Below are positions 26,142 through 35,146 of a stretch of DNA of 64,000 nt, piece by piece. The position numbers were made by a program, and so were the translations under genes. Under the pieces are notes generated by a model, which was given only the letters and a program-made list of their open reading frames with translations, did not search any database and had not been told where the DNA came from. Origin of the DNA: Oscillospiraceae bacterium (lineage in GTDB: Bacteria > Bacillota > Clostridia > Oscillospirales > Ruminococcaceae). Within the stretch, counting starts at the first letter, position 1. Each line of letters begins with the position of its first letter. The stretch spans positions 1-64,000 of the forward strand of contig JAFRUS010000039.1 of the NCBI GenBank assembly GCA_017438745.1, read 5' to 3'.

Positions 26142-27329
26142 GTGACGGGACTCGTGTGGGATTACTTTATCTACTACTCATCTTTTAATATATTCGGGGT
26201 AATTATATTTGGTATCATGCTCGCTCATGACAGAATGAGCATCGATAAACAGGAAAAACAGCTGAAATATGATAATGCCCTTATCGCTTTCATGCTGTAT
26301 TTTTTATCTGATTCCATATGGTCCGGTGTTGACTCCGGAGTGTTTCCGGCAACCAGATGCTCAGTTCTGCTCACTGATCTTTCCAATTACATTATCATGA
26401 CAGCCATCACATACACATGGCTCAGATATGTAATGGCCGTGGAACAGATTCCGAACAGAAACAAGCTTTCAACGAAAGCAAAACTTTTTCTCCCCTCTCT
26501 TTTTTCGCTTATCGGAGCAATTGTAACATACCTTGCAGCTCCTTCTCTTCTGCTCGATGCAGATCTGAAAAACACCAATCTTTTTGACATTTATCTCGTT
26601 ACCCTGCCTTACGTCTACATAGTCGCAGTAATAATCTACACAATGCGCAAGGCAATAACAGAAAAAAATCCTGTCGAGAAAAAGCAACACTTAAACATAG
26701 GCCTTTTTCCGATAATGGTAGTGATGGGCGGTCTTCTGCAGATGGTGCTCATGCCGGAACTTCCAATCTTCTGTTTAAGCTGTACTATTCTTATGCTTAT
26801 CTTCTACATACAGTCAATGGACAGTCAGATCTCGGTAGATCCGCTCACCAAGCTCAGTAACCGCGGACAGCTTGAACGCTATATAGCGCAGAATCCCAGC
26901 GTCAAAACGGACGGACGCTGCACCTATGTTATGATGATCGACATAAACGATTTTAAAATGATAAATGACACCTACGGTCATGCGGAAGGCGACTGTGCAC
27001 TGGTCATTCTGTCCCAGTCACTTGTAAAGGCCGTCCGTGAGCATACCTATCCCGTATTTCTCGGCCGTTACGGCGGCGATGAATTTGTTCTTATTGCACA
27101 TCCTGCCTCGGATGACGAGATCCCTGAACTTGAAAGCGAGATCCGGGAATGTATCCGTCTCAGATGTGAAAGCGACCATAAACCATATATCCTGTCCGTC
27201 GGAATAGGATATGACAAGCTTCTCGAAGGAGAAGACAGTTTACGGAAATGCATGCAGCGAGCCGACGAAAAGCTGTATTTAAACAAGGAATATGTAAAAT
27301 CGAATGAGAAAAGCACAGCGCAAGCGTAA
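26142..27329 (+). CDS. Membrane diguanylate cyclase (GGDEF protein)
   Basis: About six membrane segments occupy residues 1-220. A GGDEF domain follows (about 235-390), with DPLTKLSNRGQ, DINDFKMINDTYGH and the intact active motif GRYGGDEF. It should make cyclic di-GMP from GTP at the membrane; no RxxD inhibitory site stands out before the motif. The start is a GTG beside a G-rich stretch; a second GTG at 26154 is possible. It is the first of three signalling genes in a row. Conserved catalytic residues suggest activity. Confidence 0.92.
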   Translation: MTGLVWDYFIYYSSFNIFGVIIFGIMLAHDRMSIDKQEKQLKYDNALIAFMLYFLSDSIWSGVDSGVFPATRCSVLLTDLSNYIIMTAITYTWLRYVMAVEQIPNRNKLSTKAKLFLPSLFSLIGAIVTYLAAPSLLLDADLKNTNLFDIYLVTLPYVYIVAVIIYTMRKAITEKNPVEKKQHLNIGLFPIMVVMGGLLQMVLMPELPIFCLSCTILMLIFYIQSMDSQISVDPLTKLSNRGQLERYIAQNPSVKTDGRCTYVMMIDINDFKMINDTYGHAEGDCALVILSQSLVKAVREHTYPVFLGRYGGDEFVLIAHPASDDEIPELESEIRECIRLRCESDHKPYILSVGIGYDKLLEGEDSLRKCMQRADEKLYLNKEYVKSNEKSTAQA

Positions 27330-27409
27330 TTTGCAGGTGTGCTGAGAACTAAGGTTACAGCGACAGTCAGATACTCTCTGTCCGTCCTGTAAAAACGGAG
27401 GATGCAAAT

Positions 27410-28837
27410 ATGAGCAGAGATTACCAGCCATTTGTTGATAATTTAACTGTGCCTGCCTGTGTACTGTCAGTAGAAAAGGCTGAAAACGGTCCCCACAGAA
27501 AAATACGCATAGTTACAGGAAATCAGGCATATATTGACACTATTGAAAAGCATGTACCGGGACTTAATGAAAACCCGAAAAAATTCATTCCGAACCTTGA
27601 ATACACAAACTATGTGCCGGAAGATATAAATTTTGAGCAGGCCTGTTTTCAGGCAGCGATATGCCATAAGAAGGTAAGCTCATACGCACGAACTGACAAA
27701 TTTGATTTCTGGTTCGACATGCTCTTTATCCCGCTGGTATCAGAAGATGAAGGCCTCGGATACTGTGTATATTCAATGGATCTTTCACTGAAACCGGAAG
27801 CAGAAAACATGTCCAGTACTTCCGCCGACATCGCCCAGTCAGTGCTTGACACATGTATCAAGCTGAGAAGCATTGACGATTTCCAGGAAGCAATGGATTC
27901 TATATGTAAAGATATCCGTGCACTCTGTGACTCAGAGCACTGCTGCATACTCATGATGGACACGGCAAAGCGCTCATGTTCCGTCCTGTGTGAAGCATTT
28001 TCCGAAACCACAAAGCTTCTGCCTATGGGAACATATCTCGATGACAGTTTCTATGATATCGCGGAATCATGGGAAGGTACTCTTGCCGGAAGCAACTGCC
28101 TTATCATAAAGAACGAAAAAGAGATGGAGATCGTAAGGGAACGAAATCCTGTATGGTGTGAATCCATCACACAGGCAGGCGGCAAAAGCATCGTTCTTTT
28201 CCCGTTAAAATTCAAGAACGAACTGATGGGGTATATCTGGGCTATAAACTTCAGCGCGGAAAAGGCAGACAAAATCAAGGAAACACTGGAACTTACAACG
28301 TTTATTCTCGCATCTGAAATATACAGCAACAGAACAATGGAGCGTCTGCACATTCTCAGTTCACGCGACATGCTCACAGGAGTAATGAACCGTAATGAAA
28401 TGAACAATTACGTTATAAGCCTTGTAAACAGTGAAGAAACAAGCACTGTCGGAGTTCTGTTCGCAGATCTCAACGGTCTTAAGACAATAAACGACTCGGA
28501 AGGACATATAGCCGGAGATACACTTCTCAAGAATGCTGCATCCGCATTAAAGGAAGTATTCAATAAAAAGAATGTTTTCCGTGCAGGCGGTGACGAATTT
28601 GTTGTTATTCTTACCGGTCTGACCGAGGATGAACTTTACAGCAAGGTCGAAATGCTCCGCAAAGCATCTGAAAAATACGACCGTCTGGTATTTGCCATCG
28701 GCGCTGCATATGAAACGGACTCTGTAAATGTCAGAATCGCACTTCACAATGCTGATGAACGGATGTATGCCGATAAAAAGCTGTTTTATGAAAAGCATCC
28801 TGAACTCAGACGCGAAGCCGTTAAACGCACGGATTAA
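27410..28837 (+). CDS. GAF-GGDEF protein, probable diguanylate cyclase
   Basis: A PAS-like N-terminal region (about 1-130) precedes a GAF-type sensor domain (about 145-310) and a GGDEF domain (about 318-460) with the intact motif FRAGGDEFVVIL and DLNGLKTINDSEGH. No membrane segment is present, so this is a soluble sensor cyclase. GGAGG lies 8 nt before the ATG. The GAF domain is homologous to that in the next gene. Its ligand is unknown. Confidence 0.92.
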   Translation: MSRDYQPFVDNLTVPACVLSVEKAENGPHRKIRIVTGNQAYIDTIEKHVPGLNENPKKFIPNLEYTNYVPEDINFEQACFQAAICHKKVSSYARTDKFDFWFDMLFIPLVSEDEGLGYCVYSMDLSLKPEAENMSSTSADIAQSVLDTCIKLRSIDDFQEAMDSICKDIRALCDSEHCCILMMDTAKRSCSVLCEAFSETTKLLPMGTYLDDSFYDIAESWEGTLAGSNCLIIKNEKEMEIVRERNPVWCESITQAGGKSIVLFPLKFKNELMGYIWAINFSAEKADKIKETLELTTFILASEIYSNRTMERLHILSSRDMLTGVMNRNEMNNYVISLVNSEETSTVGVLFADLNGLKTINDSEGHIAGDTLLKNAASALKEVFNKKNVFRAGGDEFVVILTGLTEDELYSKVEMLRKASEKYDRLVFAIGAAYETDSVNVRIALHNADERMYADKKLFYEKHPELRREAVKRTD

Positions 28838-28873
28838 AACAGCCTGATCTCTTTTTGGAACAGGAGGGGTTTC

Positions 28874-30139
28874 ATGTATAATATCAACTGCTCACACGAG
28901 CAGAACTTATCCGAAGAATATCCGGAAGCAGTAAAAACTGCTGTTATGAATATAACCGTAAAACTACATAAAACAAAGAACTTTCACATGGCCATGACAT
29001 CGGCCGCTGCCGAAATAGGAAAACTCTGCGGCACCGATAAATGCGCCATCTACACTGTGGATAAAAGCACAAGACACTGCTCCTTCATAAATGCCGACGG
29101 TGTCAGGAAAGATGTGCTTGACCTGATTGCCTCGTCAATGGAACGCACACCGTATGAAGTGGCTGAAACATGGGCGAATGATCTTGGAGACCGCGACTGT
29201 CTCATTCTCAGAAATCTTGAAGAAGTAAATGCAATTGACCCCGTCTGGTGCAAATCTCTCCAGAGCGAAGGGCTTACAAACATAATACTGTACCCTCTTC
29301 GTTTTCATCAGAATCTCGCAGGTTTCATATGGGCTGCAAGCTTTGATCCTGATAAGATAATGCAGGTAAAAGACATACTTGAACTTACCTCATTCATTAT
29401 AGCGTCAGTAATTTCGAACCACCAGCTGTTTTCAAGGATCGAACTGATGACCACCGTAGATGCGTTTGCACAGTTTATAGACAAAGAAGAATACTACCGC
29501 AACCATCCTGAAAAAAGCAGACGCAAGGAAGACAAAACTGTTTTTGATTCGATGCTTGTAAAAGATATTTCACAGGAAGTGTTTAACTGCAATGTATTTC
29601 CGGGAGATCCTCAGCCGACTGGCACAAGGATCATGAGCATTGCAAACGGCGATGTATGTAACCTGACGGAACTGAAAATGTGCGCACACAACGGCACACA
29701 TGTCGATGCACCTTTTCATTTTATAAACGACGGCATGACCATAGACCAGACTGGACTGGAGCCGTATGTCGGAAAATGTTATGTTGCACGGCACACCGGT
29801 AACGTAACTGCCGAAAATGCCGAAGCGATAATGGAAAAAGCGAAAGCCGAAGACTCTGCCGAACGAATACTCATTGCCGGAAAGGCAACTGTAACATCAG
29901 AAGCTGCAAAGGTGTTTGCCGGAGCCGGAATTAAACTGCTGGGAAACGAAAGCCAGACAGTCGGACCGGAAGATGCACCGAAGGAAGTTCATATGATCCT
30001 TTTAAGTGCCGAAGTTGCACTGCTGGAAGGCATTGTACTTGAAAACGTGAAGGAAGGCAGCTACTTCCTCAGCGCCGCACCGCTGAATCTGGGAGGATGT
30101 GACGGGGCGCCGTGCAGGGCATACCTTTTAAAATCATGA
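28874..30139 (+). CDS. GAF domain fused to a cyclase/kynurenine-formamidase-like hydrolase
   Basis: Residues about 1-195 are a GAF domain homologous to the upstream protein, including NPVWC/DPVWC-type and LYPLRFHQNLAGFIWA segments. Residues about 196-225 (RIELMTTVDAFAQF, then DKEEYYRNHPEKSRRK) correspond to the two ends of the upstream GGDEF domain with its centre missing. Residues about 228-421 are a cyclase-family (PF04199-type) metal-dependent hydrolase with the signature HNGTHVDAPFHF and GNESQTVGPEDAP. These enzymes hydrolyse amides such as formylkynurenine or open rings. AGGAGG lies 6 nt upstream of the ATG. The combination is unusual; whether GAF controls the hydrolase is unknown. Confidence 0.88.
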   Translation: MYNINCSHEQNLSEEYPEAVKTAVMNITVKLHKTKNFHMAMTSAAAEIGKLCGTDKCAIYTVDKSTRHCSFINADGVRKDVLDLIASSMERTPYEVAETWANDLGDRDCLILRNLEEVNAIDPVWCKSLQSEGLTNIILYPLRFHQNLAGFIWAASFDPDKIMQVKDILELTSFIIASVISNHQLFSRIELMTTVDAFAQFIDKEEYYRNHPEKSRRKEDKTVFDSMLVKDISQEVFNCNVFPGDPQPTGTRIMSIANGDVCNLTELKMCAHNGTHVDAPFHFINDGMTIDQTGLEPYVGKCYVARHTGNVTAENAEAIMEKAKAEDSAERILIAGKATVTSEAAKVFAGAGIKLLGNESQTVGPEDAPKEVHMILLSAEVALLEGIVLENVKEGSYFLSAAPLNLGGCDGAPCRAYLLKS

Positions 30140-30145
30140 TCAGAT

Positions 30146-30186
30146 AACAGTGAACGTAAGAATTTTTGCGTTCACTGTTTTTTTAT
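30146..30186 (+). terminator. Terminator of the GAF-cyclase gene
   Basis: Stem AACAGTGAACG / CGTTCACTGTT with a 12-nt loop and seven Ts, 7 bp after the stop. Confidence 0.9.
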
Positions 30187-30198
30187 TTATATTGCCCC

Positions 30199-30247
30199 TT
30201 GACTTAGTAGCAATTTTGTACTATGATAAGTATAGTGGAACTACTAA
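30199..30247 (+). promoter_or_regulatory. nrtR promoter with two TAGTA-N9-TACTA operators
   Basis: TTGACT (30199-30204) and TATGAT (30222-30227) have 17-bp spacing. Operator 1, TAGTA-N9-TACTA, fills the spacer (30205-30223). Operator 2, AAGTA-N9-TACTA, covers the start region (30228-30246). The operators begin 23 bp apart. The pnuC-nadR promoter has the same arrangement, so this is probably NrtR autoregulation. Confidence 0.8.
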
Positions 30248-30312
30248 GGAAACGCTGAGCTGTTATAAATCCCGCATGATCAGTGTTTTCCTGAGAAAAG
30301 AGAGGTGCTTAC

Positions 30313-30960
30313 ATGAAGAATAATTCATCACATCAGAAAATTTCAGTAGCAGTTGACGTTCTTCTTTTCACCATTGAAGACGACAAACTGAAAATAGTCC
30401 TTGTAAAGCGAAAGGAAAAACCATTCAAAGGTTCGTTTGCTCTTCCCGGAGTTGCCCTGCGCGAGTCTGAAACTCTTAAAGAAGCAGCTGAACGTTCTGT
30501 CCGCGAACGCACAGGGCTCAAAAACATTTTTCTTGAACAGCTGTACACCTTCGGCGAACTTGAACGCGATCCGAGAAGCAGAACTGTTTCGGTGACCTAC
30601 TACGCACTCACCGATCCCGGAAAGCTCGACGCCTCCGGTGCAGATGACGGCGTTTCACTTATCTCCGTTGATGAAATACTTAAGGGAGATCCGGAACTCG
30701 CCTTCGACCACCGTGGAATCATCGAATACGGCAGAAACCGTCTCGGCGGAAAGGTAAACTACTCCGATATTGCCTTCGAATTCGTTCCGGAAGAATTCAC
30801 CCTGCCGCAGCTCCAGCGCGTATACGAGATCCTTCTCGGAGAAAATCTCTACAAGGCAAACTTCAGAAAAATGATCTCACCGCTCGTCGAAGAAACCGGA
30901 AACATGCTCACCGGCATGGCCCACAGACCGAGCAAACTATACCGGAGAAAAGAAGTCTAA
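30313..30960 (+). CDS. nrtR: NrtR-type Nudix transcriptional regulator of NAD metabolism
   Basis: The N-terminal Nudix fold (about 8-145) is followed by a winged helix (about 150-215, FTLPQLQRVYEILLG and FRKMI). The Nudix box is degenerate: where an enzyme has R-E-x-x-E-E, this has RSVRER (in AERSVRERTGL), fitting a ligand-sensing regulator rather than a hydrolase. NrtR proteins repress NAD-salvage genes and respond to ADP-ribose-type ligands. Matching operators occur in its own promoter and before pnuC-nadR at 46.4 kb. AGAGG lies 7 nt before the ATG. Confidence 0.88.
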   Translation: MKNNSSHQKISVAVDVLLFTIEDDKLKIVLVKRKEKPFKGSFALPGVALRESETLKEAAERSVRERTGLKNIFLEQLYTFGELERDPRSRTVSVTYYALTDPGKLDASGADDGVSLISVDEILKGDPELAFDHRGIIEYGRNRLGGKVNYSDIAFEFVPEEFTLPQLQRVYEILLGENLYKANFRKMISPLVEETGNMLTGMAHRPSKLYRRKEV

Positions 30961-31011
30961 TTTACCTAACTGCCTTTAAGAAAAAAATTAGCATATCCTT
31001 CCTGCATTGAT

Positions 31012-31072
31012 ATAATCCCCTTAGAGTAGGCACACGAAATAACAAAAATCGTGTATACACTAAGGGGATTAT
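31012..31072. terminator. Long bidirectional hairpin between nrtR and agrC
   Basis: Outer stem ATAATCCCCTTAG / CTAAGGGGATTAT (13 bp) encloses an inner stem ACACGA / TCGTGT. It sits between convergent stops. Confidence 0.8.
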
Positions 31073-31083
31073 TTTCATGTCTA

Positions 31084-32394
31084 TTATACGCTTAAAATCA
31101 CTACACTGTAAAAATACTTTTCTTTCTCATAAAAATCACACTTCCCATGATATTTATCAGCTATATCTCTGATAATGCTTATCCCTAATCCATGACTGTC
31201 CGAATTGTTTTTAGTTGACTTTAAATTCGGATTTGAAGCCAGCACAGAAGCATCAATACTATTTTTCACGGAAAACACTAAAGAATTATTTCTCCTCGTA
31301 ATACACAATTGAAGCACCGGATTACTCATATGGTTTATGCTCAAAGCAGTTATAGCATTATCAAGTATATTCGAAAGTAAACGACACAGATCAACATCAT
31401 CTATTCCGGAAAATTCATCAGTTGAAATACATGTTACTTTTATGCCCAAAGATTTAGCTATTGAAAGCTTGGCATTAACCACGGAATTAACTATTGCATT
31501 TTGAGTATGGATATACACCAGTCTTTCATTTAACAGGTCTGTCATTCGAACCAGTGTTTCTTTAGCCTTATCGGATTCACCTTCATTCAGAAGATCAATC
31601 AGTGAGTTATGAAGTGCTATACTATCATGTCTGAACTTTCTTATTATCTGATACTCTTTCTCTGCATTGGCTACATACTGATTATAGCTCTCAAGGCGAA
31701 GTTTCATTTCCTCCGACTTAACTAATTCAGCATTTTTTCTGGCTGTTGTTATTATAAAATTTAAAACCATAAAACTGATTACAAACACTATAAGTATACA
31801 ATATGATATATAAATTCTGTGTTTTATAGTTTCCGCTTCCATAGCTATTAAAACAAGAATAATGTTCATCACAATACATACCATCAAAACTAACGATACC
31901 ATCAGCCATTCTGATTTTGAAAGTATATTTTCTTTTTGAATATATTTAGTTGAAACCGACATTATACACAGGATCATTATTTGAGTTATCAGCATAAGTA
32001 TCGCTTTTTTCAAAGTAACCTCTGTAAATATCTCTGATATGGGACTTGAAAACATTACCGCCGCCATATTTGCTACAACTGAACTCGTTATAAACATTAT
32101 AAGCACAGGATAAAGCGAAGCGAACATTTTCTGAATTATTTTTCCCTTCAAAAATATAAACGCATAAGCAAAAATAACTGCAACATAAAACGCCGCATAA
32201 AAGTGTTCAAATATCATCACAGTGTTCAGTAATTCTACCACCAAAGCAAAAAGCGCTGCGAAAATCAAACCATAGGAATGAAAATAGCTACTGTCTTTTT
32301 TACTCCCCAAACAATACCATGAAAAATAAGTCGCCACTACGCCCTGAAAGAAATCAATTGCTAAATTATACGCCTCCCACAACACATTTTTCAT
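31084..32394 (-). CDS. agrC: AgrC-like sensor histidine kinase (GHKL type)
   Basis: The N-terminal 220 residues contain about six to seven membrane segments. The kinase part shows the phospho-acceptor region EYQIIRKFRHDSIALHNSL, an N-box NILDNAITAL and a G-box SHGLGISII, characteristic of the AgrC/HPK10 class. It would detect a cyclic peptide outside the cell and phosphorylate the adjacent AgrA-like regulator. The start overlaps the agrA stop by 4 nt. It is the last gene of the operon that begins with agrD at 38782. Confidence 0.93.
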   Translation of the reverse strand: MKNVLWEAYNLAIDFFQGVVATYFSWYCLGSKKDSSYFHSYGLIFAALFALVVELLNTVMIFEHFYAAFYVAVIFAYAFIFLKGKIIQKMFASLYPVLIMFITSSVVANMAAVMFSSPISEIFTEVTLKKAILMLITQIMILCIMSVSTKYIQKENILSKSEWLMVSLVLMVCIVMNIILVLIAMEAETIKHRIYISYCILIVFVISFMVLNFIITTARKNAELVKSEEMKLRLESYNQYVANAEKEYQIIRKFRHDSIALHNSLIDLLNEGESDKAKETLVRMTDLLNERLVYIHTQNAIVNSVVNAKLSIAKSLGIKVTCISTDEFSGIDDVDLCRLLSNILDNAITALSINHMSNPVLQLCITRRNNSLVFSVKNSIDASVLASNPNLKSTKNNSDSHGLGISIIRDIADKYHGKCDFYEKEKYFYSVVILSV

Positions 32395-33131
32395 ATAGTA
32401 CTCCTTAAATACTCTGTGAATTTTTGATCAAGATTTTTGGCATATTTGCTTCCAACAGGAATTCGTATTTTCTCAGAATTATTTGAAACATATAATTTTC
32501 CAATTTTAAAATCTATACTGTCCAGATATCTGAGATTTATGATTATACTTCTATGAACACGAGTAAAATCAAATTTTTCATACTCGTCTGAAATGTCATT
32601 AAGTTTTCCCGGAGTACGTAACGGATTTTCCATTTTTTGAAGATGATATAGCAAATAATGTCCTTCACTTTTTATGTAAATAATATTACGATAATAAAAT
32701 GCGTGTCTGCCGTTTTCAGGATCATCAATTACTATTTTTTGATTCTGTTTCATATACATCATTAATCTTGCAACAACATCATTAATATCATTTTCCATAA
32801 TTACAGAAGAATTTTTCTGAACAAAATGGAAAGGCTGAAAATCAAAGCTTCGGTAAACCAACTCTGAATAACTGGTAATAAATATTATAAAGGAGGATGA
32901 AAAATCTGCTCTTAACTTCATAGCAATGTCAAATCCTGATACTTCAGGCATATCAATGTCCAGAAAAAGAACATCAAACTGTTCTTCATAATTTTTTTCG
33001 AGCAATGTTTTTCCATTTTCGAAAGAATAGATTTTATAATCATCAGTATATACAGAAAACGCCTTGAATATAATATCATTTATTTTATGCAACTGCTTAG
33101 AATCATCGTCACAAACGGCTATACGTATCAT
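32391..33131 (-). CDS. agrA: AgrA-like LytTR response regulator
   Basis: The receiver domain (about 1-120) has acidic residues CDDD near the N-terminus and the phospho-acceptor Asp58 in FLDIDMPEVSGFD. The LytTR DNA-binding domain (about 140-240) shows IIYIKSEGHYLLYH, VHRSIIINLRYLDSID and IPVGSKYAKNL. It should activate the agr operon when phosphorylated by the adjacent kinase. No convincing pair of LytTR half-sites was found by eye upstream of agrD. It ends in a 4-nt overlap with agrC. Confidence 0.94.
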   Translation of the reverse strand: MIRIAVCDDDSKQLHKINDIIFKAFSVYTDDYKIYSFENGKTLLEKNYEEQFDVLFLDIDMPEVSGFDIAMKLRADFSSSFIIFITSYSELVYRSFDFQPFHFVQKNSSVIMENDINDVVARLMMYMKQNQKIVIDDPENGRHAFYYRNIIYIKSEGHYLLYHLQKMENPLRTPGKLNDISDEYEKFDFTRVHRSIIINLRYLDSIDFKIGKLYVSNNSEKIRIPVGSKYAKNLDQKFTEYLRSTI

Positions 33132-33188
33132 AAATCAACACCCGTAACAATATTAGTACTTAAAATCATTTATTCAATTATAGCACTT

Positions 33189-33776
33189 TTAATCCATGAA
33201 TTCAATATCATCTTTTTTCGCTATAACCGCCAAAACAGCAACAAGTAACAACGTATATTCCAGAATTAGTCCCCATCTTAATCCGTAAAAACGCAGTATT
33301 ATTCCACACACTTCAATTATTCCGCCTAAAATTACGCATATCATTCTTCCTTTCTTTTTTATTTCAGATGTCAATACCTTATTTTTATTCTCTACAGGAC
33401 ATACTGTTACAAAAACTACTTCAATAAATAATAAAATCCAAATATCAAAAACGATCGTGATGCTACTGCTGGTTAATTCGTACATTCCTATTAAAATAAT
33501 AAAAAGCACGCAAAACCAAAAATTGCATTTAAAATATGTTGCTGCATGATATCCTCCGGAGAATTGTCTTATCGGAATAAAAACGCCAAGAAACACTAAT
33601 GACTCTACTGTATGTTTACTTATAATCCCAATAACAATTATTAAAATAACATTCAGTAACGAAGAAACAGATATTTCTATGCCATAATTGTAATATGCTC
33701 TTGTTGTATCATCATCATTAATTACATTTTTGGCCACAAGGTAATCGGTTAGTTTCTTACTTATACGCTCAATCAT
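33189..33776 (-). CDS. agrB: AgrB-like cysteine protease/peptide exporter
   Basis: The protein has about five membrane segments and the AgrB active site, with His77 and Cys84 in GGYHAATYFKC, the same spacing and numbering as the Staphylococcus aureus protein. AgrB cuts and cyclises the AgrD precursor and helps export it. At 195 residues it is of normal length. It overlaps the preceding gene by 4 nt. The only AgrD-like gene seen in the window is 5 kb upstream at the head of the same operon. Confidence 0.95.
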   Translation of the reverse strand: MIERISKKLTDYLVAKNVINDDDTTRAYYNYGIEISVSSLLNVILIIVIGIISKHTVESLVFLGVFIPIRQFSGGYHAATYFKCNFWFCVLFIILIGMYELTSSSITIVFDIWILLFIEVVFVTVCPVENKNKVLTSEIKKKGRMICVILGGIIEVCGIILRFYGLRWGLILEYTLLLVAVLAVIAKKDDIEFMD

Positions 33777-34345
33777 ACTATTTCACCATTCGAATTTATT
33801 CCAAGGTATATGTTATACTTCACCGGATATAATCCTACTGACAATACTACTTCTGATTCGCTTGTAATAACCTTATTGACCGGATCTTCTTTATCGTTAG
33901 AAAAGTAAATAAAAAAAGGTATCATAACGTCCGCTTCTGCTCCCGGCTCCATACAAATGCGTATATTGTCTTTTACAATTGGATTAATCAGTTTAAATAC
34001 CTCTATATCCATATTAGAGAACCAATAACCCATAGATAAATAAAAAGAGGAAAAATCAAGATATGTTTTCTCGTTATTTTCATTCATCATTTTCATTTCT
34101 ACCATTACTGCATACGTATTATCAGAACGATTTCTTACTGTATTCCAGAATACATCTGAATTATCAGCTTCTTTGAATATTATTTTTTCAGTATTCATAG
34201 TAATACCGTTATAACAAAACTTTTCTCCTGGATCGTAATCATGAATTATCCGCTGATCAGAACCAGAATTTACACTTGAGACTCTAAACACCAAAGCTCC
34301 CAATAACAGAGCGCAAATAATAACAATATATTTTTTTATACTCAT
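33773..34345 (-). CDS. Membrane-anchored extracellular protein of unknown function
   Basis: One N-terminal hydrophobic segment (about 5-22, YIVIICALLLGALVF) anchors an outer domain of about 165 residues predicted as beta-rich. The domain is not recognised. Four-base overlaps with both neighbours place it firmly inside the agr operon, between the permease-like gene and agrB. It may be an accessory part of the permease/lipoprotein system; no catalytic motif is visible. Confidence 0.7.
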   Translation of the reverse strand: MSIKKYIVIICALLLGALVFRVSSVNSGSDQRIIHDYDPGEKFCYNGITMNTEKIIFKEADNSDVFWNTVRNRSDNTYAVMVEMKMMNENNEKTYLDFSSFYLSMGYWFSNMDIEVFKLINPIVKDNIRICMEPGAEADVMIPFFIYFSNDKEDPVNKVITSESEVVLSVGLYPVKYNIYLGINSNGEIV

Positions 34346-35124
34346 CTATTACGCCGCCTTATCAACAAATCAAAAATAATGTTTATTAAAATCAGTATTA
34401 TCATACATGCAATAACAATAACAAAGGTTCTTAACCTCAAATTTACTGGTATCAGAAATCCAAATGCTGCATGATTCTTTTGATATGATAGCCATGCTAT
34501 TCCAACTGCAGTTACAACCGGAACTCCATTACAAATAACAATATTATGAATTTTCAGTGATAACAAAAACGGAATTGTTGAAACCAGACCAAGTATTACA
34601 CTCATTACCAGATAATACAAAAGCAAAAGAATCAAAGGATGCTTTACATAAATTGCAGAACATATTTTCCCATAATAAGCTGTCGGAAATTCCAGACTCA
34701 TAACTTCCGGATTTATAGCGGGGATAAACAAAGATGTTGCCAAACAATTTACAGTAAAAGTGATATACGCAAGAAAAAAACCTGAAACAAACACCGCTAA
34801 TTGTTTGGTGTTAAAAAAAGCATATTTAACGCGATCACACTTACTATCACAAACCATAAGTTTACCGTTTAAAAGCATACCAAGTAACATTATAGAATAC
34901 AATATCTCTGTAAAAATTATATTTTCACTAAATCCAAGCACAGAATTATATAACGACTGAGGATAAATCATATTTCCCCATATATCCGGAGATTGTATCG
35001 CCATTATTTTCTCGTTGCTGATTTCTATATTGCTCTTCACTAATAAAAATGAAATCACCTGAAGCAGCACCAGAGAAATCACATATACTTTACTACATAC
35101 TATTTTTTTCAATTCCATTTTCAT
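34342..35124 (-). CDS. ABC-2-like membrane permease without an ATPase partner
   Basis: About six hydrophobic segments (for example VYVISLVLLQVISFLLV, LAVFVSGFFLAYITFTV and FVIVIACMIILILINII) resemble ABC-2-type permeases of peptide or bacteriocin export systems. No nucleotide-binding subunit is encoded nearby. The ATG at 35124 has a weak GGTGG site; a GTG at 35160 overlaps the upstream gene but lacks one, so the start is uncertain. It may work with the solute-binding-like lipoprotein upstream or with a remote ATPase; both are inference. Confidence 0.65.
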   Translation of the reverse strand: MKMELKKIVCSKVYVISLVLLQVISFLLVKSNIEISNEKIMAIQSPDIWGNMIYPQSLYNSVLGFSENIIFTEILYSIMLLGMLLNGKLMVCDSKCDRVKYAFFNTKQLAVFVSGFFLAYITFTVNCLATSLFIPAINPEVMSLEFPTAYYGKICSAIYVKHPLILLLLYYLVMSVILGLVSTIPFLLSLKIHNIVICNGVPVVTAVGIAWLSYQKNHAAFGFLIPVNLRLRTFVIVIACMIILILINIIFDLLIRRRNR

Positions 35125-35146
35125 CAAAACAACCACCACATTTTCA

